DNA of 35,755 nt from Spongiibacteraceae bacterium (GTDB lineage Bacteria; Pseudomonadota; Gammaproteobacteria; Pseudomonadales; Spongiibacteraceae): the NCBI GenBank assembly GCA_002710725.1, contig PAKT01000114.1:1-35755 (forward strand), given 5' to 3'. Positions 7,742-15,802 of the stretch are shown here, piece by piece; position 1 is the stretch's first letter, and every line of letters begins with the position of its first letter. The notes beneath the pieces were generated by a model, which was not told the DNA's origin, did not search any database, and worked only from the letters and a program-made list of their open reading frames with translations. Both the position numbers and the translations under genes were made by a program.

Positions 7742-9379
7742 TTACTCGTACACGTGCGGATTGGCGCGATTTATCAACAAATCAAGGTTCAAACCGGCCG
7801 GCAAAGCGCCAAAATGATGACTCGGCGACTGACATCGACCCGCCAGAAAGGCCTCAGCGATGGCCGGGTTGGGCCCCCGCAGTAGCAGAGAGCCCTGCAG
7901 GCTCAGGCCAAGCAGCTCCGCGAGACGCCGGGCCGAGGACTCATCCGCCGCCGACAGTTCGTGTTTGAGATTGTCGACCACCGCGTCCTGACGCGGATCA
8001 AGATTCGCCGTGGTCAACAGTTCCGCCATCCAGGCATCCACCACCTCCGGGCTGCGTTGCATGGCGCGGCGCACATCCAGCGCCTGGATGTTACCGGAGC
8101 CTTCCCAGATGGCGTTGATCGGAGCCTCGCGATACAGGCGCGGCATAATGCAGTTTTCCATTACCCCGTTGCCGCCGATGCATTCCATGGCTTCGTAGGC
8201 GTGCTGGGCCGTGCGCTTGCAAATCCAGTACTTGCCCACCGCCGTGCCCAGTCGCAGCAGCAGCTGATCCTGTTCGCTGCCGCGATCCAGCGCCTGTGCC
8301 ATGCGGAAGGTCATGGCCAGCGAGCCCTCCACCTCCAACTGCAGGTCCGCCAGCACATTGCGCATGATGGGCTGATCTATCAAGCGCTTGCCAAAGGCCT
8401 CGCGCTGGCTGGCATGGTGAGCAGCCTGCACCACCGCCTGACGCTGCCCCGCGCTGGAGCCGATCATGCAGTCAAAGCGAGTCATCGCCACCATCTGAAT
8501 AACGGCCGGCACGCCGCGTCCGACATCACCCACCAGCCAGCCGAGGGCGCCGCGAAATTCGACTTCCGACGAGGCATTGGCCAGGTTGCCCATCTTGTCT
8601 TTGAGGCGCTGAATTTCCAGCGGGTTTTTGTGGCCTTCCGGATGCCAGCGCGGCACCAGAAAACAACTGATGCCCTTGTCGGTTTGCGCCAGCACCAGAA
8701 AGGCATCGCACATCGGCGCCGACAGAAACCACTTGTGCCCGACCAGTGAATAGGCCGTAGCGCCCTCCACCTCGCCGATTAAGGTCGCCTGCGTGGTATT
8801 GGCCCGCACATCGGAGCCGCCCTGCTTTTCAGTCATACCCATACCAATGGTCAGGGCCGACTTTTCACTGTAATGCACATTGCGCGGGTCGTAGGCTTTG
8901 GCCAGAACCTTGGGCAAAAACTGTTCTGCCAGTACCGGGTTAAGCTTGAGAGTCGGCACAGAAGCAAAGGTCATCGTCACCGGGCAGCCGTGGGCCGCCT
9001 CTACCTGAGCATGCAGATAGTATTTCGCCGCACGGTCGGCATGACTGCCGTCAGTCCAGGGATCACTGTGCAGCCCGGCCTGACAGGCCTGCTCCATCAG
9101 GGCGTGGTAACTGGGGTGAAATTCAATCAGATCCAATCGATGGCCAAAGCGGTCGTGGGTGTGGAGCACCGGCTTGTGCGCGTTGGCCTGAAAGCCCAGC
9201 TCGATAAACTCCGGCAGGCCGCAGAGGGCGCCGTAGTCGACCAGTGACTCTTCCGAAGCAGGTGATTGCGCCTGAACCGCTTCGCGCAAGGCCTGATCGC
9301 CAAGGTAGAGATTGTGATTCTCCAGCGGCGTGGACTGGTTATGGACTTCGTGGGTGGGCTGGGTAGCGTCGATACTCAT
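7742..9379 (-). CDS. aidB: AidB-like acyl-CoA dehydrogenase
   Basis: Flavoprotein of 545 residues, close in length to Escherichia coli AidB (about 541). It has the AidB subgroup features: an N-terminal region with the NHNLYLGD start, the flavin motif MGMTEKQGGSDVRANTT (180-196), the YEAMECIGGNGVMEN loop, and WEGSGNIQALDV carrying the presumed base Glu426. It also has the AidB-type C-terminal extension. E. coli AidB belongs to the adaptive response to alkylation and also has weak isovaleryl-CoA dehydrogenase activity. Many homologues beside fatty-acid genes probably act in acyl-CoA metabolism. ATG 9379 has AGGAG 5 bases upstream. It stands 89 bases after bioD and 161 bases before the next dehydrogenase, so it is probably a separate unit. 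Confidence 0.85.
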   Translation of the reverse strand: MSIDATQPTHEVHNQSTPLENHNLYLGDQALREAVQAQSPASEESLVDYGALCGLPEFIELGFQANAHKPVLHTHDRFGHRLDLIEFHPSYHALMEQACQAGLHSDPWTDGSHADRAAKYYLHAQVEAAHGCPVTMTFASVPTLKLNPVLAEQFLPKVLAKAYDPRNVHYSEKSALTIGMGMTEKQGGSDVRANTTQATLIGEVEGATAYSLVGHKWFLSAPMCDAFLVLAQTDKGISCFLVPRWHPEGHKNPLEIQRLKDKMGNLANASSEVEFRGALGWLVGDVGRGVPAVIQMVAMTRFDCMIGSSAGQRQAVVQAAHHASQREAFGKRLIDQPIMRNVLADLQLEVEGSLAMTFRMAQALDRGSEQDQLLLRLGTAVGKYWICKRTAQHAYEAMECIGGNGVMENCIMPRLYREAPINAIWEGSGNIQALDVRRAMQRSPEVVDAWMAELLTTANLDPRQDAVVDNLKHELSAADESSARRLAELLGLSLQGSLLLRGPNPAIAEAFLAGRCQSPSHHFGALPAGLNLDLLINRANPHVYE

Positions 9380-9468
9380 GGCCGCTCCTGAATGATGCTT
9401 TGCTGCAAAATATGCAGAGTAAACATTGCCTGCAGCGCCAGGTAAAGCCCCGCGCTTAAAATGCCTCT

Positions 9469-10146
9469 TTAAAGCAAGTCGATCTGCAGATGGGCCGCGA
9501 CTTTGTCCGGCGAACAGTCACTGAGGCTGGGCACCACACCCAGACAGGGCGCGGGCAACAACTGCCTGAGGGTTTCGACGTTTTCCTCAAAGCAGGACAT
9601 GTTACTGTCGACGGTATTGGCCACCCATCCGGCCAGTTGCAGGCCGTCCCTGCGAATCGCTTCTGCCGTCAGCAGGGCGTGGTTAAGGCAGCCCAGCTTC
9701 ATGCCGACCACCAGAATCACGAGCAATTGCAGCTCCACAGCGAGACCAGCCAGCGTTTCGCGACCGCTGAGGGGAACCCGCCAGCCGCCGGCGCCTTCTA
9801 CCAAGGCCAGATCGCTGGGCGTCATCAGACTGCCCCGGCAATACCCCGCCAATTGCGACACAGTTAGTCGCTTGCCCACTTGCTGGGCCGCAATATGAGG
9901 CGCTATGGGCGGCTCGAACAGAACCGGATTAACCTGTTCGTAGCTGAGTTTAACGCTGGCGCTTTGCATAAGTGCCACAGCATCATCATTGCGCGGGCCA
10001 TCCTCACTCGGCTCGGCGCCAGCCGCCACGGGTTTAAGCGCCAGGGTGCGCCAGCCCCGCTGATTACCCGCTTCAAGCAAACCGCAGGCGATGGTGGTTT
10101 TGCCGATTTCGGTATCGGTGCCGGCGATGAAAAACTTCTTACCCAT
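9469..10146 (-). CDS. bioD: Dethiobiotin synthetase
   Basis: Cytosolic ATP-dependent ligase of 225 residues that closes the ureido ring, turning 7,8-diaminopelargonate and CO2 into dethiobiotin. The P-loop variant GTDTEIGKTT (9-18), the LKPVAAGAEP motif (37-46, carrying the conserved lysine) and the VEGAGGWRVPL motif are all present. It is the last gene of the bioB-bioF-bioHC-bioD operon, 17 bases after the bioHC stop. bioA, which makes its substrate, is not in this window and must be elsewhere. Confidence 0.95.
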   Translation of the reverse strand: MGKKFFIAGTDTEIGKTTIACGLLEAGNQRGWRTLALKPVAAGAEPSEDGPRNDDAVALMQSASVKLSYEQVNPVLFEPPIAPHIAAQQVGKRLTVSQLAGYCRGSLMTPSDLALVEGAGGWRVPLSGRETLAGLAVELQLLVILVVGMKLGCLNHALLTAEAIRRDGLQLAGWVANTVDSNMSCFEENVETLRQLLPAPCLGVVPSLSDCSPDKVAAHLQIDLL

Positions 10147-10163
10147 CGAGACTCAACCTTCTT

Positions 10164-11687
10164 CTACTCCAAGGGCCTGGTCAGCGCCAGATACCACACC
10201 TGATAGGTCGCGGGCAGCAGCCCATTGGCTTGACGGTAACTTTCATAGGCAGCGATAAAACGCCGCAGCGCCTGTTTACCCATCATCCCGCGGTCGCGGT
10301 TGACGTTGTGGGCACCGAGCCGTTTCAGCTCGGCCATTAATTCGCGCAGGGTGTCGTATTCCAGCACTTCACTGACTTCTCGCCATTCGACCAGCTGCAG
10401 GCCACTGCGGGTAATGCCGTCCTCAAGATCAGCGCGCGGCAGAAAGCGGTTTACATGGGTTGCGTCGTCGGCCGCACGCCCGGCCTCGCGCAATTCAAAA
10501 AGCGTTTTTGGCCCCAGGGTACTGACCAGTAATCTGCCGCCGGGTTTAAGCACCCGATAGGCCTCGGCAAAAACCGCCGCGATATTTTCGCACCACTGCA
10601 CCGCCAGCGAGGAAAACACCAAATCCACACTGTCATCTGCCAGCGGCAGATCCTCGGCGTCTGCGCACACCCAGTGCTCAGCCTGCCGATCTGCTTGTGA
10701 ACGGGCATAAGCCAGCATCCCTTCCGCCAGGTCCATCGCGACTACCGATTGTGTGACAGCATTCAGCGCCGGCAGGCTGTAGCCGGTGCCGGACCCCAGA
10801 TCGAGGGCTCGCCCACTTTCAGGCGGCAATCGCGTCGCCAGCTGATCGGCAACCCGGCGCTGCAGATCAGCCACCGAATCGTAGCTGTTGGCCGCCCTGC
10901 TGAAGGACTCCGCCACCTGGCGCTTGTCCAGGTAGTGTATTGCTTCACCGCTTTCTAAAGCATGAGGCCGACAGAACTCGAGCACTGCCTGCCAGAAAGC
11001 AACCGGCTCCGTGACAAAGGGCAGATGACCACTGTTTTTCAATTCAACGATCTCAACCGATGAATTGAGGGAGGCAAGGGCCTGCGCCGCGCCTCCGGGA
11101 ACCAGCGCATCGTCAGCGCCAAACAAAGCCATCACCGGAATGCCTAACGATGAAACAGTATCGCGATTATCCAGCTCCGATAACCAGCCAAGCAGCTGCA
11201 ACTGGGTCTCAGCTTCACCGAGCAAGCTTGGCATAAGCTTGCCTTGCAAGGCATCAAAGCGACGCAAACCGCGCTTGGGATTGCTGGCAAAGCGCTCGGC
11301 AAAATCTTCATACGTGGCCACCGGCATCGCATCCAGCCAGCCCTCGCGCTGAACAAAGCTGGCATTGGCGGCTACTGTAATCAGCGCAGATACTCTCTCG
11401 GGAAACTGCGCCGCGATGCGCGCAGCAATCATTCCGCCCAGGGACCAACCCAAATAAATCGCCCGCGCCGGCGCGTGAGCCATGATATCTGCAATAAACT
11501 CATCCACCGAGGAAACGCGGTGGGACTGGCTGCGCCCATGCCCCGGCAGATCAATCAGCGTTACATTAAAATGCTGGCGCAGCTGCGGCAGAGCGCTGCG
11601 CCAGCAATCGCTGCTGGCGCCCCAACCGTGCAGTAGCACCAGCTCAGCATTGCCCTGTCTGGCTGGCAGGCGCTCCCGGTACAGCAT
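10164..11687 (-). CDS. bioHC: Fused BioH esterase - BioC methyltransferase
   Basis: Bifunctional protein of 507 residues carrying both ends of the BioC-BioH pimelate route. BioC methylates malonyl-ACP so that it can be elongated by fatty-acid synthase, and BioH later cleaves the methyl ester of pimeloyl-ACP. The N-terminal half (1-240) is an alpha/beta hydrolase with LLHGWGASSDCW, nucleophile Ser82 in GWSLGG, an Asp at 192 or 193 in GADDALVP, and His221 in SGHLPF. The C-terminal half (about 254-507) is a SAM methyltransferase opening with DKRQVAESFSRAANSYD and having motif I LDLGSGTG (295-302). The ATG at 11687 overlaps the bioF stop by one base (TGATG), implying coupled translation; a TTG one codon earlier is less likely. 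Such fusions are known from Saccharophagus and Teredinibacter. Confidence 0.95.
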   Translation of the reverse strand: MLYRERLPARQGNAELVLLHGWGASSDCWRSALPQLRQHFNVTLIDLPGHGRSQSHRVSSVDEFIADIMAHAPARAIYLGWSLGGMIAARIAAQFPERVSALITVAANASFVQREGWLDAMPVATYEDFAERFASNPKRGLRRFDALQGKLMPSLLGEAETQLQLLGWLSELDNRDTVSSLGIPVMALFGADDALVPGGAAQALASLNSSVEIVELKNSGHLPFVTEPVAFWQAVLEFCRPHALESGEAIHYLDKRQVAESFSRAANSYDSVADLQRRVADQLATRLPPESGRALDLGSGTGYSLPALNAVTQSVVAMDLAEGMLAYARSQADRQAEHWVCADAEDLPLADDSVDLVFSSLAVQWCENIAAVFAEAYRVLKPGGRLLVSTLGPKTLFELREAGRAADDATHVNRFLPRADLEDGITRSGLQLVEWREVSEVLEYDTLRELMAELKRLGAHNVNRDRGMMGKQALRRFIAAYESYRQANGLLPATYQVWYLALTRPLE

Positions 11688-12856
11688 CAATCGCGCCCTG
11701 CCGTAATCTGCGCCAAGGCTTCCAGCAGTTGATCAATCTGCTCATCGCGGTGCGCAGCGCTGAGGGTGATGCGCAATCGGGAGGTGCCTTCCGGCACCGT
11801 AGGTGGGCGAATGGCCGAAACCAGAATACCGCGCGCCTCCAGTGCCCGGCTCATGGCCAGCGCCTGCTCATCCGGGCCAATTTGCAGCGGCTGAATGGCG
11901 GTATTGGAAGGCATAAGCGGCAACGACAATTGCGCGGCGCCGCGGCGAAAACGCTGAATATTTCGCTGCAGGGTATCCCGGCGCCAGGCTTCTGATTCCA
12001 GCAAGTCCAACGCGGCCAGATTGGCAGCGGCAACCGCCGGCGGCATCGCCGTGGTGTAAATGTAAGGGCGTGCAAACTGGATCAGCGTTTCAATCAAGGC
12101 CTCACTGCCCGCCACAAAAGCCCCAAAGCCCCCTATGGCCTTACCCAGCGTTGCCATCAGAATGGGCAGCTCATCCTGCGACAGTGTTTCTGCGCAGCCC
12201 GCACCGCGCTCTCCAAGCACACCGAAACCGTGGGCGTCATCTGCCATCAACCAGGCCTTGTTGTCGCTCGCAGCTTGAGCCAATTCCGGCAGCGGTGCCT
12301 GGTCGCCGTCCATACTGAAAACATGATCGACCACCACCAATTTCCGTCCGGATTCCGCCTTCTGCAAACGGCGCGTCAGATCGTCCACATCATTGTGGGC
12401 AAAGCGCTGAAAGCGAGCGCCGCTGAGCAAGCCGCCATCGAGTAGTGAGGCGTGATTCAGGCGGTCTTCAAAGACCGCATCACCGCGCCCTACCAATGCG
12501 GCAATCACCCCCATATTCGCCATATAGCCGGTGGAGAACAGCAAGGCGCGATCGCGCCCGGTGATTTCTGCCAGTCGCTCTTCCAGTTGATGATGGTAGC
12601 GCGAGTGTCCGCAGACCAGATGTGAGGCGCCACTGCCAACGCCTACCGCTTCTGCCGCGGCTTGCATGGCTCTGGTCAGTGCAGGGTGATTGGCGAGCCC
12701 GAGGTAGTCGTTGCTGCAAAACAGCAAAACCTCTTTGCCATCGACACGCGCAGTTGCTCCCGTGGCGCTTTCCAGCGTCCGGCGCACACGATAGCGATGC
12801 AAGGCGCGGCGCTCATTAAGCGCCGCCGCGAGTTCGGATTCGATAGGATGGGTCAC
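11687..12856 (-). CDS. bioF: 8-amino-7-oxononanoate synthase
   Basis: PLP enzyme of 389 residues that condenses pimeloyl-ACP (or pimeloyl-CoA) with L-alanine. Diagnostic features are [13 protein letters not shown] near residue 50, [25 protein letters not shown] (205-211) holding the cofactor-binding Asp and His, and the Schiff-base Lys238 in [10 protein letters not shown]. The start is GTG at 12856. No Shine-Dalgarno is visible in the 14 bases before it (CTTAAAATATC), and a heptamer array fills the rest of the 43-base gap to bioB. Initiation may therefore be weak or depend on coupling. Confidence 0.95.
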   Translation of the reverse strand: MTHPIESELAAALNERRALHRYRVRRTLESATGATARVDGKEVLLFCSNDYLGLANHPALTRAMQAAAEAVGVGSGASHLVCGHSRYHHQLEERLAEITGRDRALLFSTGYMANMGVIAALVGRGDAVFEDRLNHASLLDGGLLSGARFQRFAHNDVDDLTRRLQKAESGRKLVVVDHVFSMDGDQAPLPELAQAASDNKAWLMADDAHGFGVLGERGAGCAETLSQDELPILMATLGKAIGGFGAFVAGSEALIETLIQFARPYIYTTAMPPAVAAANLAALDLLESEAWRRDTLQRNIQRFRRGAAQLSLPLMPSNTAIQPLQIGPDEQALAMSRALEARGILVSAIRPPTVPEGTSRLRITLSAAHRDEQIDQLLEALAQITAGRD

Positions 12857-12867
12857 GATATTTTAAG

Positions 12868-12897
12868 CGTCAGACGTCAGACGTCCGGCGTCAGACG
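12868..12897. repeat. CGTC-NNN heptamer array between bioB and bioF
   Basis: Four tandem 7-base units, CGTCAGA, CGTCAGA, CGTCCGG, CGTCAGA, plus a final CG occupy 30 bases, ending 2 bases from the bioB stop. The same period, core CGTC and total length recur at 15763-15792, and a related form occurs at 21300-21436. Flanking bases TTTTAAG precede it. Confidence 0.75.
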
Positions 12898-12899
12898 AA

Positions 12900-13946
12900 C
12901 TACGCCGTCGCGTCGTAAAAGAAGCGATCATTCTGCGCCTGCTCTACCTTGGCCTGCAGCGCCGCTTCCTGCTCGTCTTCACAGTACTGTTCATCGCGCT
13001 CTTCCGGTGTAATACCGAGGCGGTCGAACAACTGGAGATCTTTGTTCGCTTCGGGGTTCGGCGTGGTCAGCAGTTTCTCGCCGTAGAAAATCGAGTTGGC
13101 ACCCGCAAAGTAAGCCAGTGCGTGCATCTGCTCGTTCATTTCTTCACGACCCGCCGACAGTCGCACATGGGAGGCCGGCATCAGAATACGGGCCACCGCG
13201 ATGGTGCGGATAAAGTCGAAGGGATCCAGATCCACTTCGTCGGCCAGCGGCGTACCTTCCACCCGCACCAGCATATTGATCGGTACGCTTTCCGGGTGTT
13301 CGGGCAGGTTGGCCAGCTGAATCAACAGACCGGCGCGATCGCGCACGCTCTCACCCATACCCACAATGCCGCCGCTACAGACTTTCAGGCCGGCCTTGCG
13401 CACATTGGACAGGGTATCCAGTCGGTGCTGATAGGTACGGGTGGTAATGATTTCGCCGTAGTACTCGGGCGAGGTATCGAGATTGTGGTTGTAATAGTCG
13501 AGCCCGGCCTCGGCCAGTTCTTCCGCCTGCTCTTCGCTGAGCATACCCAGGGTCATGCAGGTTTCCAGACCCAGTTCTTTAACACCCTTTACCATCGCCG
13601 TCACGTAAGGCATGTCTTTCTTTTTAGGCGAGCGCCAGGCGGCGCCCATGCAGAAGCGGCTGGCGCCGGTCGCCTTGGCGGCCCGGGCCTCGGCCAGCAC
13701 CTTTTCCACTTCCATCAGCTGTTCCTGCTCCAGGCCCGTGTCGTAGCGGTTGCTCTGGGGGCAGTATTTGCAGTCTTCCGGGCAGGCGCCGGTCTTGATC
13801 GACAGCAGGGTGCTGACCTGCACCTGATTCGGGTCGAAGAATTCGCGGTGAACCGATTGGGCTTTGAAAAGCAGGTCGTTAAAGGGCAGCTCAAACAATG
13901 CGCTGACGTCAGCGTGAGTCCAGTCGTGGCGAATCGGGGTACTCAT
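12900..13946 (-). CDS. bioB: Biotin synthase
   Basis: Radical-SAM enzyme of 348 residues that inserts sulphur into dethiobiotin, the last step of biotin synthesis. The CxxxCxxC motif for the 4Fe-4S cluster is Cys55, Cys59, Cys62 in [13 protein letters not shown]. Downstream motifs [20 protein letters not shown] and the [17 protein letters not shown] tail match the family. The start is taken at ATG 13946 (MSTPIRHDW), preceded by AGGAT. The frame can be extended to 14051, but that would cross the promoter and BirA-type operator and adds no family sequence. It is the first gene of the operon and is divergent from comF. Confidence 0.96.
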   Translation of the reverse strand: MSTPIRHDWTHADVSALFELPFNDLLFKAQSVHREFFDPNQVQVSTLLSIKTGACPEDCKYCPQSNRYDTGLEQEQLMEVEKVLAEARAAKATGASRFCMGAAWRSPKKKDMPYVTAMVKGVKELGLETCMTLGMLSEEQAEELAEAGLDYYNHNLDTSPEYYGEIITTRTYQHRLDTLSNVRKAGLKVCSGGIVGMGESVRDRAGLLIQLANLPEHPESVPINMLVRVEGTPLADEVDLDPFDFIRTIAVARILMPASHVRLSAGREEMNEQMHALAYFAGANSIFYGEKLLTTPNPEANKDLQLFDRLGITPEERDEQYCEDEQEAALQAKVEQAQNDRFFYDATA

Positions 13947-13998
13947 GGCGTATCCTGTTGTTTTCGAGGTAAGTTGTTCAAGGCAAAACAAGCCGCCC

Positions 13999-14027
13999 AT
14001 TCTATCTGTCAACCTGCAGGGACGCAA
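13999..14027 (-). promoter_or_regulatory. bioB operon promoter
   Basis: Read leftwards, TTGCGT (14027-14022), a 17-base spacer and TAGAAT (14004-13999) make a good sigma-70 promoter 53 bases before the bioB ATG. The BirA-type operator overlaps the -35 and spacer, as expected for repression. Confidence 0.7.
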
Positions 14028-14038
14028 ATGGTTAACAG
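14006..14038. promoter_or_regulatory. BirA-type biotin operator
   Basis: CTGTCAACC (14006-14014), 15 bases, GGTTAACAG (14030-14038) match the bacterial BirA site TTGTnAACC-N14-16-GGTTnACAA, apart from the outermost base of each arm (C for T and G for A, still able to pair) and the central variable base. It covers the bioB promoter. It also includes the comF start codon (14028-14030), so the regulator bound here should block entry into comF as well. birA itself is not in this window. Confidence 0.8.
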
Positions 14039-14717
14039 CTCGCTTAAGCAACTGTCTTACAAGCTATTTCCCGGGCAATGCCTGCTGTGCCTGGCTACTA
14101 CCCATCGACCAAAGGATATCTGCAGGGGCTGCGAACAGGACCTGCCGTGGCTGCGAACCCGCTGCCAGCGCTGCGCCCTGCCCCTCACCACCGATGCCCT
14201 CTGCGGCACCTGTCTGAAAACTCCGCCCCGCTTTGATCGCTGCCTGGCCTGCTGGGAATACGGCTTTCCCGTCGATGGCCTGATCAGCCGTTTCAAATAC
14301 CACGGTGATCGCGCCAGTGGCGCACTGCTGGGTGAGCTGGCGCTTACTGCTTTTAAAAACCAATCCGCAGACGCTCTGCTGCCGGTACCCATGCACTGGC
14401 GCCGCCAGCTCCGCCGCGGCTACAACCAGACCGAATTACTGGCCGCGCAATGGGGCACTGCGCTGGATATTCCGGTACTGCGGGCTTTGAAGCGCGTCGT
14501 GGCTACACCCACCCAACAGGGGCTCAGCGCCCGCGCCCGGCAACGCAATCTGAAAGGGGCTTTCACCCTGATCAAAGCGGAACAGGTTTACGGCAAGCGG
14601 ATTGTAATTGTCGACGATGTGTTAACGACTGGCGCGACAGCCAATAGTCTCGCCGCTATACTGCGCAGGGCTGGCGCCACCGAAATCATGGTGTGGTGTC
14701 TGGCGCGAACTCCCTGA
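14028..14717 (+). CDS. comF: ComF family phosphoribosyltransferase-like protein
   Basis: Protein of 229 residues of the ComF/GntX family, linked to DNA uptake and use in competent bacteria. The N-terminal part holds four CxxC pairs (Cys18/21, 32/35, 46/49, 59/62), probably binding zinc. The C-terminal part is a type I PRTase fold with the PRPP-loop motif [10 protein letters not shown] (195-204) and the family signature [11 protein letters not shown]. The start is ATG 14028 with AGGGA upstream. The much longer open frame reaching back to 13122 is antisense to bioB and rejected. It is divergent from bioB, its start lies inside the BirA-type operator, and srkA follows 48 bases downstream. Confidence 0.9.
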   Translation: MVNSSLKQLSYKLFPGQCLLCLATTHRPKDICRGCEQDLPWLRTRCQRCALPLTTDALCGTCLKTPPRFDRCLACWEYGFPVDGLISRFKYHGDRASGALLGELALTAFKNQSADALLPVPMHWRRQLRRGYNQTELLAAQWGTALDIPVLRALKRVVATPTQQGLSARARQRNLKGAFTLIKAEQVYGKRIVIVDDVLTTGATANSLAAILRRAGATEIMVWCLARTP

Positions 14718-14740
14718 ATCGATGTGAGATCGATCTTTTA
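14718..14740 (+). terminator. Weak hairpin after comF
   Basis: ATCGAT (14718-14723) and ATCGAT (14729-14734) pair around a GTGAG loop directly after the comF stop and are followed by CTTTTA. The stem is short and AT-balanced, so read-through into srkA is likely. Confidence 0.3.
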
Positions 14741-14765
14741 ACCCGCTGGCTGTCGGAGCCCTCGT

Positions 14766-15755
14766 ATGCGTGAAGATGTAAACCCACACACCTACGAAGC
14801 ACTGACCCCGGACACCGTCCTCGATGCCGTCGAAAGCGCCGGCTTTTTGAGCGATCTGCGGATTCTGGCACTGAACAGCTACGAAAACCGCGTCTATCAG
14901 GTTGGTATCGAAGGCGCAGAGCCACTGATCGCCAAATTTTATCGACCCGAGCGCTGGACCGACGAGCAGATTCTCGAAGAACACCGCTTCAGCTGGCAAC
15001 TGGCCGATGCCGACATACCGGTTGTGCCCCCGCAAAAGAATGCCGACGGCGACACCCTGTTCGCCTACAAGGGCTTTCGATTTTGCCTTTACCCCCGTAA
15101 AGGTGGTCACGCCCCGGCACTCGATGACCTGGACAGCCTGTTCCAGCTGGGGCGACTCACGGGTCGCCTGCACGGCATTGCCAGACTGGAAGGCTTCAAG
15201 CATCGCCCGGCCCTGACCACGGAAACCTTTGGCGACAGCAGCGCTGCGTTTCTGCTGCAGCACTTTATTCCCAGCGCCCTGCGCAATGCCTATGAAACCC
15301 TGACCCGCGACCTGCTGTACCGTATTCGCCAGCGCTTTGACGAGGTCCAGCCCCAACTGCAGCGGGTGCACGGCGACTGTCATGTGGGTAATATTCTGTG
15401 GCGCGGTGACGAGGTGCACTTTGTCGATCTGGACGACAGCCGCATGGCACCGGCGATTCAGGATATCTGGATGTTTCTGTCAGGCAATCGCGATGCCCAG
15501 CAGCGGCAATTGTCGGAACTGGTTGAAGGCTACAACGAATTCAGTGATTTCAACCCGCGTGAGCTGCCACTGGTAGAAGCCCTGCGCAGTCTGCGCATCA
15601 TGCACTACAGCGCCTGGCTCGCCCGGCGCTGGTCAGATCCGGCCTTTCCCCGAACCTTTCCCTGGTTCAATACCGAGCGTTATTGGGCTGAGCATATTCT
15701 GGAGTTGCGCGAGCAGTTGGCTTTATTGAATGAACCGCCGCTGGAGGTATTTTAA
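14766..15755 (+). CDS. srkA: Stress response kinase A (YihE/RdoA-like)
   Basis: Cytosolic Ser/Thr protein kinase of 329 residues (E. coli SrkA has 328) with a choline-kinase-like fold, linked in E. coli to envelope and oxidative stress and to delayed cell death. Motifs seen are NSYENRVYQV (nucleotide loop), Lys57 in IAKFYRPERW, catalytic HGDCHVGN (202-209) with Asp204 and Asn209, and the metal-binding DLDD (221-224). RBS GGAG lies 8 bases before ATG 14766. It follows comF on the same strand. A heptamer array lies 7 bases after the stop. Confidence 0.93.
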   Translation: MREDVNPHTYEALTPDTVLDAVESAGFLSDLRILALNSYENRVYQVGIEGAEPLIAKFYRPERWTDEQILEEHRFSWQLADADIPVVPPQKNADGDTLFAYKGFRFCLYPRKGGHAPALDDLDSLFQLGRLTGRLHGIARLEGFKHRPALTTETFGDSSAAFLLQHFIPSALRNAYETLTRDLLYRIRQRFDEVQPQLQRVHGDCHVGNILWRGDEVHFVDLDDSRMAPAIQDIWMFLSGNRDAQQRQLSELVEGYNEFSDFNPRELPLVEALRSLRIMHYSAWLARRWSDPAFPRTFPWFNTERYWAEHILELREQLALLNEPPLEVF

Positions 15756-15762
15756 TCTTTTG

Positions 15763-15792
15763 CGTCTGACGTCGGACGTCCGACGTCCGACG
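15763..15792. repeat. CGTC-NNN heptamer array after srkA
   Basis: Units CGTCTGA, CGTCGGA, CGTCCGA, CGTCCGA plus a final CG make 30 bases, exactly the length of the array at 12868-12897. It is preceded by TTTTG. The GACGTCCGACGTC portions can also fold on themselves. It sits between two convergent genes (srkA and the acyltransferase), where it might end or stabilise transcripts. Confidence 0.75.
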
Positions 15793-15802
15793 CCGCGAGC
15801 AC

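Noticed and set aside
11688-11690. TTG codon as start of bioHC
   Set aside because: The next codon is ATG and forms the usual TGATG stop-start overlap with bioF, so ATG 11687 is preferred.
13910-13930. GCTGACGTCAGC palindrome as a further member of the heptamer family or an operator
   Set aside because: It lies inside bioB coding sequence, is a single unit without a 7-base period, and is explained by codon choice.
13122-14027. Long plus-strand open frame upstream of and in frame with comF
   Set aside because: It is antisense to bioB, has a His/Gln/Gly-rich shadow composition, and family length places the comF start at 14028.
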